Made by a program: the position numbers and the translations under genes
Source: SAR202 cluster bacterium bin22
GTDB lineage: Bacteria; Chloroflexota; Dehalococcoidia; Lucifugimonadales; UBA3495
DNA length: 64,000 nt
Reading direction: 5' to 3'
NCBI GenBank assembly: GCA_002238505.1
Contig: MPMM01000001.1
Coordinates: 434,001 to 498,000, forward strand
Part shown: positions 1 through 11,250 of the stretch, piece after piece
Numbering within the stretch: the stretch's first letter is position 1
How the letters are laid out: the number at the start of each line of letters is the position of its first letter
Notes under the pieces: model-generated
Told to the model about the DNA's origin: nothing
The model's input: only the letters and a program-made list of their open reading frames with translations
Databases searched by the model: none

Positions 1-388
1 CGTTGGCAAAACATATGGGGCAGTTAAGGTTGCAGTTGGTGTTGACTTCGATAAGCCCCAGGCAGATGTGCTGCTTGTGTTCAGGGCAAAGGCCGCAGTC
101 CAGGGGGCAGCCCCTGTCCACTTCGGTGCTGAAGTCCAGGGGAATAGTTCCGGGTTTGTTAAAGCCAATAGAGTCCACGTACATCTTCGCGTCGGAACTG
201 ATAATCCCTTCAAACCATCCGTGGTCTGGACAGCGCTTTCGCATGTACACCCGGTTATCCCGCAGGATTATCTGGGCGTCAATAACGGCTTTACACTCAG
301 GGCAAATGCTTCGCGTTAATTCATGGAAAATGTAGTCAGCGTCCTGCTTGACCCGGGGAGTTTCCACTGGACGGTTGGTTTCTGTCAT
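1..388 (-). CDS. Radical SAM protein, Tes/MJ0619-like, partial (continues past left edge)
   Basis: Manual reverse-strand translation from ATG at 388: MTETNRPVETPRVKQDADYIFHELTRSICPECKAVIDAQIILRDNRVYMRKRCPDHGWFEGIISSDAKMYVDSIGFNKPGTIPLDFSTEVDRGCPLDCGLCPEHKQHICLGLIEVNTNCNLNCPICFAN; N-terminal CPEC...CPDHG zinc-type motif and CNLNCPIC (CX3CX2C). Not in ORF track because it runs off the edge. Confidence 0.8.
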   Translation of the reverse strand, partial: MTETNRPVETPRVKQDADYIFHELTRSICPECKAVIDAQIILRDNRVYMRKRCPDHGWFEGIISSDAKMYVDSIGFNKPGTIPLDFSTEVDRGCPLDCGLCPEHKQHICLGLIEVNTNCNLNCPICFAN

Positions 389-581
389 CGGCTCTCCAGC
401 TAAGAATTGTTCAATTTGCGGGCGACACCTGTGTGTCACAGGGCGCCCTTCAATTCAATTGTAAACCAGGACGATGAAAAGCGTTTCTCCTTCGGGGTAA
501 GTTATACTCCAGGGTACGTTGTGTGCACCGGAAGGAACGGATCTTCATGTCCTTCGGGCGCCGGATTGGAGTACCAGAACT

Positions 582-1787
582 ATGAACAATGGCAAGCTGC
601 CCCTTGAAGGCATGACAGTCCTTGACCTGACCCAGATTATGGCCGGCCCAGTATGCACAATGCTTTTGGCGGATATGGGCGCCGACGTCATCAAGATTGA
701 GAAACCCAACGGTGGCGACGATACGCGCAGGATGGGGCCGCCATTCACGGGGGAATGGGCCTCGGGATTTCTGGCCCTGAATCGAAACAAGCGCAGCCTG
801 GCCCTGAACTTGCGGGAGGAACCAGGGCGGGAGGTCTTTAAACGACTGTTGCTGGATTCCGACGTTGTGGTGGAGAACTTCAGGCCAGGCGTGATGGACC
901 GGCTGGGACTGGGGTACTCCAGCTTGTCTGAGATTAAGCCTGGACTGATTTACTGCTGCATCTCCGGATTTGGCGCCACCGGTCCCTATCGCAATCGCGG
1001 GGGTTTTGACCTGGTGGCCCAGGGTATGAGCGGTTTAATGAGCATCACCGGGTTTCCGGATGGTCCTCCCGCCAAGGTGGGAGTGCCCATAACCGACATT
1101 TCAGCGGGAACCCAGGCAGCCTTCGGTATTCTCAGCGCCTATATCCATGCTCTCAAGACGGGTCAGGGGCAAATGGTGGACGCATCTTTGTTGGAGGCGG
1201 GAATTTTCTACACAATCTGGGAATCGTCCCTGTATTTCTCGGAGGGCGAGATACCAGGCCCGCTGGGCTCTGCTCACCGGGTTTCGGCCCCCTACCAGGC
1301 CCTGCGTACCAGCGATGGGTACATCAACATTGGCGCGGCTACACAAGCAACCTGGGAGCAATTTTGCCGGGCCACCGGGCTGGAAGACCTGATAGAAGAC
1401 GAGAGATTTCACAGACCTGGAGACAGGAAGTCAAGAGAAAAAGAACTGGCGGAGTTGCTGGAAATAACCCTCTCCCAGCAATCCACCGGCTACTGGCTGG
1501 ACCTCCTTGAACAGGCTGGGGTAGTGGCCGGTCCGATCTACAATATGGAGCAGGTCTATGATGACCCCCAGGTACATGCCAGGGATATGGTGGTGAACCT
1601 GGAGGATAAGGAATTGGGAACCCTGCGCCATATCGGGGTGCCGGTCAAATTGTCTGAGACACCTGGTGGTGTCAGGCAAAGAGCGCCGGCTCTGGGCGAA
1701 CACAGCAAGGAAATCTTGTCCAACGCGGGGTACATGAAGGATGAGATTGATGCGCTGTTAGAGTCCGGTGTCGTGGTTTGCCAATAA
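582..1787 (+). CDS. CaiB/BaiF family (class III) CoA-transferase
   Basis: MTVLDLTQIMAGPVCTMLLADMGADVIKIEKPNGGDDTRRMGPPF; start MNNGKLPLEGM at 582 preferred over the ORF-track start 519. Confidence 0.93.
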   Translation: MNNGKLPLEGMTVLDLTQIMAGPVCTMLLADMGADVIKIEKPNGGDDTRRMGPPFTGEWASGFLALNRNKRSLALNLREEPGREVFKRLLLDSDVVVENFRPGVMDRLGLGYSSLSEIKPGLIYCCISGFGATGPYRNRGGFDLVAQGMSGLMSITGFPDGPPAKVGVPITDISAGTQAAFGILSAYIHALKTGQGQMVDASLLEAGIFYTIWESSLYFSEGEIPGPLGSAHRVSAPYQALRTSDGYINIGAATQATWEQFCRATGLEDLIEDERFHRPGDRKSREKELAELLEITLSQQSTGYWLDLLEQAGVVAGPIYNMEQVYDDPQVHARDMVVNLEDKELGTLRHIGVPVKLSETPGGVRQRAPALGEHSKEILSNAGYMKDEIDALLESGVVVCQ

Positions 1788-2068
1788 TCTCAGGGGTAGC
1801 TTCTCCGAGCTTGACCTGGAGGTCATTCTGGGAAGTCCAGTGGGGTATCTTTTGGGCCCAAGCGGGTAAGGGCCCGAGTGGGGGAGTCTTGTCCACCCGG
1901 TAAGACTTCGTGCAAGGTGAAGCGACTTGGCCGTAGAGGAGTTGCCTCCGGTCAGGGCAGTCGGGCGGTAAGACTCCGGTCAGCAACAGGGTGCATTATT
2001 CTGCAAGAGCCCTCACCAACCATACCAATGCCTTGACGGAGCGATGGAATCAAACGAGGGCCCAGGCG

Positions 2069-2896
2069 TCAGCCTTGCCGCCAGGGAAGCCCGTCGGTGG
2101 CCTCCAGAAAACGGTTGATGAGGCGCTGGCTGGAAACTATTACGCTGGGCGTGAAGAGATTTGCGTCATTCCCTTGGCGGTCCACCACATTCCCTCCGGC
2201 TTCCCGGGCCAGCAGCAGTCCGCTGGCGCTGTCCCATGGTGAAAGGGAGTGGTGAAAGTAAAGGTCTACCCGGCCCGCCGCTGCGTAGGCCATCCCCAGT
2301 GCCGACGATCCCAGCAGCCGCATTGTTTGGAACCCCGGCCAGAGGTGCCGGATCATGTCCAGGGCCGTGGCGGCCTTGTCGTCGTAGTACCCCAGGTCGA
2401 AGCTCAGAACGCAGTCGGGAATCTCCTGGCGGTCGGAGACTGACATTGGTTCACCGTTGAGGTAGGCTCCCTGCCCTGCTTCAGCAGTAAAGATTTCTTC
2501 CTTTATGGGGTCGTAAGTTACGCCCAGCACAGTTTGGTCGCCCTTTGCCAGGGCCACGACAACGCAAAAATGGGGTATTCCTTCAGCGAAATTGCGGGTT
2601 CCGTCTATGGGGTCTATCACCCACCGGTAGGGCGAGCCGGTTTCCACCGGACTGGACTCTTCCGAGAGGATGCTGAAGTCCGGGTACTCGCCTTGAACCA
2701 GGTCTAGAATGATTCTTTCGGCTGCCAGGTCAACATCGGTAACGATGTCGGCCCGTCCTTTGAACCTTACTTCCTTTTCGGTGAGGAACCGTTCCTTGAC
2801 TAATTCGCCGGCGGCACGGGCAGCCTCAACGGAAACGTCCAATGCTGAACGTCCGCTTCTGGACTGTGGAACAGGATCGCTAACTGGCTGGTTCAT
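2069..2896 (-). CDS. Inositol monophosphatase family protein
   Basis: ILSEESSPVETGSPYRWVIDPIDGTRNFAEGIPHF and WDSASGLLLAREAGG IMPase motifs. Confidence 0.93.
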   Translation of the reverse strand: MNQPVSDPVPQSRSGRSALDVSVEAARAAGELVKERFLTEKEVRFKGRADIVTDVDLAAERIILDLVQGEYPDFSILSEESSPVETGSPYRWVIDPIDGTRNFAEGIPHFCVVVALAKGDQTVLGVTYDPIKEEIFTAEAGQGAYLNGEPMSVSDRQEIPDCVLSFDLGYYDDKAATALDMIRHLWPGFQTMRLLGSSALGMAYAAAGRVDLYFHHSLSPWDSASGLLLAREAGGNVVDRQGNDANLFTPSVIVSSQRLINRFLEATDGLPWRQG

Positions 2897-2977
2897 AAGT
2901 GGTTCCTGACGGGCCAGGCAGGCATTGAATAGCCCGACTGTTCATTGGATAAAGAAGCCGGGGCACCGGAATGGACG

Positions 2978-4012
2978 CTAAACCGGTTTACCCAACCCCA
3001 TCTTTTCGTAAACTTCGGCGATGGTCTCGCGAGCGATAGCGCGGGCCCTCTTGCCACCCTCGAAGAGGACTTCTCTCACATAGTCGGGTTTTTCTTCCAA
3101 CTCGCGGCGGCGTTCCCTCAATGGTTCAAGGAAGTCATTAACGCTGCCGGCCAGGTGACGCTTACAGTCCACGCAACCGCGCTGGGCGGTCGTACATTCG
3201 GAATAGACCTGGGCGACATCCTTTTCGGAACTGAATATCTTGTGCAGGGAATAAACGTTGCATACCTCGGGGCGGCCTGGGTCGCTGCGGCGCTGGCGCT
3301 GGGGATCAGTGAACGCTGTCAGTACCCGCTGGGTAGTCTCTTCCGATGTTGATGCCAGGTCAATGTGGTTGTCCAGGGACTTGCTCATCTTTTGCTGGCC
3401 TTCCAGGCCCAGGATGAGCGGAGCCTCGGTCAGCTTTGCCTGGGGCTCGGGAAAAGTATCCCCGAAACGGTAATTGAAACGCCGCACGATCTCCCTCGCC
3501 AGTTCCAGGTGAGGCAACTGGTCCTGGCCAACGGGAACCGTGTCCGCCTTGTAAATTATGATGTCTGCGGTCTGCAGCACCGGGTAACCCACCAGACCGT
3601 AATTGACGCTCTCTTCCGTCTCGTCCATCTGCCGCACTTTTTCCTTGAAAGTGGGCACTCTCATCAGCCAGCCCAAAGGCGTCACCATGCTGAGCAGGGT
3701 ATGCAAGGTCATTACTTCGGGGACGTGGGACTGAATAAAAACCGTGCTTTGTTCTGGATCTACCCCTGCTGCCAGCCAGTCCAGAGCCATTTCGTGGATG
3801 TTGGGCTGAATGTTGGCAACCTCGGCCGGATCCTCAATTGTGGTGAGGGCGTGGATGTCAACGATGCTGTATATGCATTCGTAGTCGTTCTGAAGCCTTA
3901 CCCAGTTATCCAGGGCTCCCAGGTAATTTCCCAGGTGCAACTTGCCTGTGGGCCTCATTCCCGACAGGATAGTGCCACGAGCAGTGGTAGAGGCTTCGCC
4001 TTGTGAAACCAT
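2978..4012 (-). CDS. trpS: Tryptophanyl-tRNA synthetase
   Basis: GMRPTGKLHLGNYLGAL (HIGH-like), GLEGQQKMSKSLDN (KMSKS). Confidence 0.97.
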   Translation of the reverse strand: MVSQGEASTTARGTILSGMRPTGKLHLGNYLGALDNWVRLQNDYECIYSIVDIHALTTIEDPAEVANIQPNIHEMALDWLAAGVDPEQSTVFIQSHVPEVMTLHTLLSMVTPLGWLMRVPTFKEKVRQMDETEESVNYGLVGYPVLQTADIIIYKADTVPVGQDQLPHLELAREIVRRFNYRFGDTFPEPQAKLTEAPLILGLEGQQKMSKSLDNHIDLASTSEETTQRVLTAFTDPQRQRRSDPGRPEVCNVYSLHKIFSSEKDVAQVYSECTTAQRGCVDCKRHLAGSVNDFLEPLRERRRELEEKPDYVREVLFEGGKRARAIARETIAEVYEKMGLGKPV

Positions 4013-4499
4013 ATTTTCGTTCCCGTAACGGTGAATTTACCTTATGAATCTGGAAATGATGGTTACGATTTTCGCAACTAACATCGCTGAAAGTCTAGCA
4101 CGGTGATTCAGAAAGGGGCAACACAAGCGTGGACCATTATTGGCACTGCGCCACCGCACTTCAACCCTCATTCTCCCTGGCTCTATTTGAGTTCGCGCCA
4201 CTGACATTCTCCCCTTCCCATATTGCATTGATCTCGTCTACCATTGGGATAGCTTGACTGGAAATCAGAAAGACCCTGGCAGGCGCCGTACATAACACTT
4301 CCCGGAGTCCGAAACCTCGGGATAAAGGCAGTAGGGCCCTTGCCACGGGATTCCTGGACCGCCAGAAAGAAGTGCCAAAGTACAAGTAAGCTCAATTGAG
4401 GTGAAATGGCAGGAGAAATCTATTTTCCGCATGTCTGCTTCCGTGCCATGAGGTTCGATTGTCCTGATTAAGGTTACCAAATACCTTTCGGCTTAAAAG

Positions 4500-4943
4500 G
4501 TGGGTGTGTATACTTGGTACGTGACCCAGGAACTTGGAAGGCCGCTGGTGGGCGTGGGTGTGGTTTTTGTGAGGGAAGACCGGGTCTTCCTGGCCAGGCG
4601 GAGTGGCGCCCATGGAGAAGGTACCTGGGCTTCCGCCGGTGGCCACCTGGAATGGGGTGAGACCCTGGAGGAGTGTGCGCGGCGGGAGGCACTGGAAGAG
4701 CTCGGGTTGATTGTGGGCGACCTGAAGTTCCTCTGCATCAGCAACATAATTGCCTACGATCGGCACTACGTGGACGTGGAGTTTCTGGCGGATATCGGCG
4801 AGCAGGAGCCACGACTCGCCGAGCCTGAAGCCTTTTCCCATTCGGGATGGTTCCCCCTGGATGATTTGCCCCAACCCCTTTTTCAGGCTGTAACACTTGC
4901 CCTGGAAAGCTACCGCTCCGGAACCCACTACTTTTCCAGTTGA
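4500..4943 (+). CDS. NUDIX hydrolase
   Basis: GGHLEWGETLEECARREALEELGL Nudix box. Confidence 0.92.
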   Translation: MGVYTWYVTQELGRPLVGVGVVFVREDRVFLARRSGAHGEGTWASAGGHLEWGETLEECARREALEELGLIVGDLKFLCISNIIAYDRHYVDVEFLADIGEQEPRLAEPEAFSHSGWFPLDDLPQPLFQAVTLALESYRSGTHYFSS

Positions 4944-5098
4944 AAGAGGTGAGCGCTTCCAAAGCTGGTTCAGGTCGGGAATCCTGGCGTTTTCCGGTGG
5001 GATACTCTTCTCCAGTGGCAGGCGCCGCTCTAGTCAGGAATCAGGGTTGCGTCATGGGCGGCAGTCGTATCTGGAGGAGAGCCAATCAGATACGATTG

Positions 5099-5107
5099 TG
5101 GTATAAT
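5099..5107 (+). promoter_or_regulatory. Extended -10 promoter element upstream of gyrB
   Basis: TGGTATAAT. Confidence 0.5.
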
Positions 5108-5224
5108 GAAACAAATCACAAATTATCAACCACGGCAAATCTACACCATTTGATAGATAGCTCATCCTAATTTGTTTGCTCCGGCCTCAATCGGACCAAC
5201 TATTCCGGCAATTCAACAGTCTGA

Positions 5225-7351
<2,127 letters not shown>

Positions 7352-7400
7352 TTTTGGCATTGAATGTCGAGCTCATTGCCGGCAGTTTCGGGGCCCTCGT

Positions 7401-7429
7401 TTGGAAAAAGGTCGCCAATGCCTTATAAT
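7401..7429 (+). promoter_or_regulatory. Sigma70-type promoter of rpsT
   Basis: TTGGAA-N17-TATAAT. Confidence 0.6.
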
Positions 7430-7482
7430 ATCGGTTCGACAGTTACTGTCTGCATTTAGTTCATAATTGACGGAGGAATCAG

Positions 7483-7737
7483 TTGCCAGCCAAGAAGGCC
7501 GCTCGCCAGTCTGTAAAACGTGCCCAGCGAAACCAAAGTGTTCGAAGGACCACCCGTAGTGCAATAGCCGGCGCTCGCCGTGCGGTAAGGTCAGGTGATA
7601 CCGAGGTTGCCGAGCCCGCGATTCGCCACGCCATCAGTTTGCTGGATAAGGCGGTCAAGAAGGGCATTCTGCACAAGAACAACGCCTCCCGCCGCAAGTC
7701 AAGGCTGGCTGCCAGGTTAAACCAGCTGACGAACTGA
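7483..7737 (+). CDS. rpsT: 30S ribosomal protein S20 (TTG start)
   Basis: PAKKAARQSVKRAQRNQSVRRTTRSAI...HKNNASRRKSRLAARLN; GGAGG SD upstream. Confidence 0.95.
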   Translation: MPAKKAARQSVKRAQRNQSVRRTTRSAIAGARRAVRSGDTEVAEPAIRHAISLLDKAVKKGILHKNNASRRKSRLAARLNQLTN

Positions 7738-7766
7738 TTCCCACAATACTTCCCTTGTTAATCGCG

Positions 7767-7793
7767 AAGCCGGGCAGTTGTGCCCGGCTTTTC
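7767..7793 (+). terminator. Intrinsic terminator after rpsT
   Basis: AAGCCGGGCA-GTTG-TGCCCGGCTTTT. Confidence 0.85.
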
Positions 7794-7886
7794 ATTGTTT
7801 ACGAGTATAGGAGCACTGTTGCTGGGGAGTTGAGGCACCTGTTGGCGAGCTGTCATGAATTGCGACGCCTGGCTGACAGTATTAAA

Positions 7887-7926
7887 TTGACATAAATGTT
7901 CTCATTTGATACTCTTTTGAGAACAT
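7887..7926 (+). promoter_or_regulatory. lexA promoter overlapped by inverted-repeat operator
   Basis: TTGACA-N17-TACTCT; perfect 9-bp inverted repeat ATGTTCTCA (7896-7904) / TGAGAACAT (7918-7926). Confidence 0.65.
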
Positions 7927-7944
7927 AAGTTTTAAAGGTGTGTA

Positions 7945-8598
7945 ATGACGCTGAACAAGAAGCTGCCAATTCGACGGCAACGAATCCTGGACTTTATTCA
8001 AACTTTCATCGAAGAAAACGGCCTGCCCCCAACGGTGCGAGATATACAGAAGGCTTGCGAAATCAGTTCCACGTCGGTAGTGGATTACAATCTCAGAATT
8101 TTGGACCGGGATGGCTTCTTGAATCGGCGCCCGGACGTGGCCAGGGGAATTGAATTGCTGGATGATGCGGGTCAACCCATGGGTACAGTGCCCCGGGTGC
8201 AGATCGTAGGCCGGATTGCCGCAGGGTCCCCGCTGCCCGCTTTCTCGGCGGAGGGGAACGCCGCCAGCCAGGAATTTGAAACTATTGAGGTTGCGCCGGA
8301 TCTTCCCAAGAGGCACGGTCGTCTATTCGCTTTGGAAGTTCAGGGTCAATCAATGATTGATGCCCTGATAGACGATGGTGACGTTGTGGTTATCAAGCCT
8401 TCCCACCAGGCAGAACAAGGTGAAATGGTTGTAGCGTGGTTGAAGGAAGAAGAGGAAGCCACCCTGAAGAAATTCTATCCTGAAGGTAATCAGGTCAGGT
8501 TGCAACCGGCCAACAGCAGTATGGATCCCATATATTGCTCTGCCGACAATGTGGAGATCCGTGGAAAGGTCGTCAGCGTGATCAGGAAGTTCGTTTAG
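7945..8598 (+). CDS. lexA: LexA repressor
   Basis: RQRILDFIQTFIEENGLPPTVRDIQKACEISSTSVVDYNL HTH; GRIAAGSP, ALEVQGQSMIDALIDDGDVVVI S24 peptidase motifs. Confidence 0.95.
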   Translation: MTLNKKLPIRRQRILDFIQTFIEENGLPPTVRDIQKACEISSTSVVDYNLRILDRDGFLNRRPDVARGIELLDDAGQPMGTVPRVQIVGRIAAGSPLPAFSAEGNAASQEFETIEVAPDLPKRHGRLFALEVQGQSMIDALIDDGDVVVIKPSHQAEQGEMVVAWLKEEEEATLKKFYPEGNQVRLQPANSSMDPIYCSADNVEIRGKVVSVIRKFV

Positions 8599-8627
8599 AC
8601 GAATCGGCCGACAGTTTAAGCGTGGAC

Positions 8628-8662
8628 AACGCTCCACCTCCTCACGAGGTGGAGCGTTTCTT
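8628..8662. terminator. Terminator between convergent lexA and NrtS-like gene
   Basis: AACGCTCCACCTC-CTCAC-GAGGTGGAGCGTTTCTT, 13-bp stem. Confidence 0.85.
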
Positions 8663-9080
8663 ATCTGCGACTATTGGTCAGGGCGCCGTAGGTGGCTACC
8701 AGGAAGGGAACGCAATAGGTTAGCGGAATCTTCCAGTACAGGGAGCCATTAACTTGTCCTGTTAACAGAAGGTCCCCCTGGTTAAGGGCTGTCAAAATGC
8801 TGCCTACGACCACTGCTGCAATGGCAGACCGTTTCAGCATCGGCCGGTGAATCAAACTGCACGCTAGGCATTTTGTAGAGCCCGACGCCGGGCCTGCTCC
8901 AGCTCCGTGTTCCAGAGTCTGTCTGGGTTGCCCGAAAGTAAAGGAAAGGGATCCCTGCAGGGCCTTTCCGCACCTTCCACAGGTGTCTTGTTCCGTGTTT
9001 GTATTCAAGAATCCAATTCCGCCCCAAGTGAAATACTTGTCGCTATTTTGGGAGGCCTCGAAACGACTCGCATCCGGCAT
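8661..9080 (-). CDS. NrtS-like (nitrate/nitrite transporter) membrane protein with N-terminal zinc-ribbon-like cysteines; start uncertain
   Basis: CGRCGK...KCLACSLIHRPMLKRSAIAAVVVGSILTALNQGDLLLTGQVNGSLYWKIPLTYCVPFLVATYGALTNSRR; ORF track start 9122 overlaps a hairpin. Confidence 0.65.
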   Translation of the reverse strand: MPDASRFEASQNSDKYFTWGGIGFLNTNTEQDTCGRCGKALQGSLSFTFGQPRQTLEHGAGAGPASGSTKCLACSLIHRPMLKRSAIAAVVVGSILTALNQGDLLLTGQVNGSLYWKIPLTYCVPFLVATYGALTNSRR

Positions 9081-9113
9081 ACCGATGGAGTTTGCCGTCG
9101 GTCTAAAAGGCCG

Positions 9114-9147
9114 AAGGCGCAACCATCCGACATGGATGTTGCGCCTT
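9114..9147 (-). terminator. Hairpin downstream of the DUF5679-like gene, possible terminator
   Basis: AAGGCGCAACCATCC-GACAT-GGATGTTGCGCCTT (one bulge); on the minus strand followed by CGGCCTTTTAG. Confidence 0.45.
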
Positions 9148-9258
9148 CACAGAAAGTGCCGACCGCTCCTGGCTTCACTTTTTCTTGCTCGCCCTGGCAA
9201 GGGGCCACATGCTTCGGTGTGTAAACCAGCTTCTGGCTTACCCCGATTCGCCAGCGAA

Positions 9259-9402
9259 TTAGCTGGACTTGCCGATACGGAAAACCTTCGTGCCACACTC
9301 GGGGCAAGTTCCATGCGTGGCCGGTCGGCCGTTCTTTAACGTTACTTCTTCCGGGTTATTAATCTCCCGCTTGCTGCGGCATTTGAAGCAATAAGCTTCC
9401 AT
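9259..9402 (-). CDS. DUF5679-like 47-aa zinc-ribbon protein
   Basis: Manual translation: MEAYCFKCRSKREINNPEEVTLKNGRPATHGTCPECGTKVFRIGKSS*; CX2C...CX2C; below ORF-track length cutoff. Confidence 0.8.
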   Translation of the reverse strand: MEAYCFKCRSKREINNPEEVTLKNGRPATHGTCPECGTKVFRIGKSS

Positions 9403-9701
9403 CCTCCTCTCCCTCCAATAAAAAGTTTCTTTAGCAGATTCTCAGGAACCCTGCGTGGTTCAATTGATTTGTCTTCCCAAACTGGCCCCTGTCACGGTGA
9501 AGCTGTCGGCCGTGCCCCCGGTCGGCGCGCCCTTGTCGAATTGCAGGATGGTGCGTGCCTGTGAGGCTTAAGTTTCTGCTACATTATGTAATACAAAAAT
9601 CGGGCGGTGTTTGTCAAGGCAGATAGGGGTTGTATCTAGCAGATTCGGTAGTAAAGTGCGAAATTAGTGGCCTAAATGCCAGAAACAGGGTTGATAAGCC
9701 C

Positions 9702-10739
9702 TTATTGGGGTGTTTTGGTCCTGGGGTGGTACCCGGTGTTCCCGGAAGCGCTGACCATAGAATCCGAGGCGAAAGGTGACGGGGCATCCATTTGGAAGAC
9801 TTTGACGGGTTGCCAGGTATTTTCCTGCCGGTCATACCGGACCAGGGCGATGAACCTTCCATCGTTCCCGTAAGCCCGAAACTGTTCCAGGTAGCCTGCA
9901 TCGGATGGAATTCTTCCTGCTGAAACGGCCTGACCATTGCTAATCAATTTGTCGGCGGCCTCACCCAACCTGATAGCCCGGTATTGACGGAGCACGTGGT
10001 CAATCGGGTGGACGTAATCAAGCCAGGCATCACGTCCATCTGGCTGGCTGACGGTAGTTTCCAACTGGGAAGGGGTTATTCCGTCTGAACTGTCAAATCC
10101 GGCGCAATATTGACGCTCAAGATCTGTAACATAGCCTCCACAACCGAGGGCCTGGCCCAGGTCATGGGCCAGCGACCTCATGTAAACGCCCCTGCCGCAC
10201 TTCACATCGAGGGTAATGTCTGGAAGGTGAAATTCCAGCAGTTCAATTTCAAAGATCTCTACTGGCCTGGCCTCCCGGTCGACTTCAACTCCGGCACGGG
10301 CCAGCTTGTAAAGCCTCTGTCCATCTATCTTTACAGCGCTGAACATGGGGGGCTTCTGGTCGATAGAACCAATGAAAGGCTGGCAGGCTTCGATCACCAT
10401 TTCGGGCGTAACGTAGCCTGGCTCCCGCACCGGCTCAACTTCTCCTTCAGAGTCGTAAGTCTGGGTAGTTGCACCCAGTCTTACCACCATGCGGTATCGT
10501 TTTGTCCCGTCTACAACGTATTCCATCAGCCTGGTTGCCTGACCGAAGCAAACGGGCAACACCCCTCGAGCGAGTGGGTCCATGGTACCGGCGTGACCTA
10601 CTTTCCGGCGTACGCCGGTAATACGTTTAACCTGGCGCAGGGCGTCCATAGAGGTGATTCCCAGCGGCTTGTAGAGGTTCATGAAGCCGTTGATGGTTGG
10701 TGCAGATGCCTGGTTAGAATTTGACCGGCCGCGAGCCAT
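9702..10739 (-). CDS. truB: tRNA pseudouridine(55) synthase
   Basis: GFMNLYKPLGITSMDALRQVKR..KVGHAGTMDPLARGVLPVCFGQATRL. Confidence 0.96.
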   Translation of the reverse strand: MARGRSNSNQASAPTINGFMNLYKPLGITSMDALRQVKRITGVRRKVGHAGTMDPLARGVLPVCFGQATRLMEYVVDGTKRYRMVVRLGATTQTYDSEGEVEPVREPGYVTPEMVIEACQPFIGSIDQKPPMFSAVKIDGQRLYKLARAGVEVDREARPVEIFEIELLEFHLPDITLDVKCGRGVYMRSLAHDLGQALGCGGYVTDLERQYCAGFDSSDGITPSQLETTVSQPDGRDAWLDYVHPIDHVLRQYRAIRLGEAADKLISNGQAVSAGRIPSDAGYLEQFRAYGNDGRFIALVRYDRQENTWQPVKVFQMDAPSPFASDSMVSASGNTGYHPRTKTPQ

Positions 10740-10745
10740 AAGGGA

Positions 10746-11159
10746 TCAGCTCCGTCGAGGAAAGGAAAGGGGACCAGAGTAGGTGGGAAGTGTTTCCGGT
10801 TCAACCGGTTCAGGCAAGGGGTCCTGGAACTGGTCCATCAGGCGCAGAACGGCGTCGGCATCCTCCATGTTCTCGTCCAGGGCAAACTTCAGAAAGGGAA
10901 CGTAACGGAGCTTCAACCGGTCGCGAAGAGAACGGCGCAGGAACGTGGCCGCCGATTGGATACCTTCCAGGGCGGCATCCTTCGCTTCCTGTTCTCCCAT
11001 CACGCTGATGAATACCCGGGCGTTACGAAGGTCGGCGGTGGTTTCTACCTTGGTAATGCTGATGACGCCATTGAGCCGCGGGTCCTTAATTTCCCGGGAA
11101 AGAAGGACGCTGATTTCCTGGCGCAGGAGCACATTAATGCGGTCTCCGCGTCGACTCAT
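10746..11159 (-). CDS. rbfA: 30S ribosome-binding factor A
   Basis: MSRRGDRINVLLRQEISVLLSREIKDPRLNGVISITKVETTADLRNARVFISV; ORF-track start 11297 is likely too far upstream. Confidence 0.93.
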   Translation of the reverse strand: MSRRGDRINVLLRQEISVLLSREIKDPRLNGVISITKVETTADLRNARVFISVMGEQEAKDAALEGIQSAATFLRRSLRDRLKLRYVPFLKFALDENMEDADAVLRLMDQFQDPLPEPVEPETLPTYSGPLSFPRRS

Positions 11160-11250
11160 GGCAAACTCCGGAACGAAAAGTATTGGGAGGAAATAACTGC
11201 GCCAGGCTGCTATACAGAAACAGCCTGGACAGCGGTGAACCCACCGGCAA

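Noticed and set aside
9480-9570. Minus-strand stretch reading ASQARTILQFDKGAPTGGTADSFTVTGASLGRQIN*
   Set aside because: Protein-like by eye but only about 35 codons with no start codon; could be chance or a remnant.
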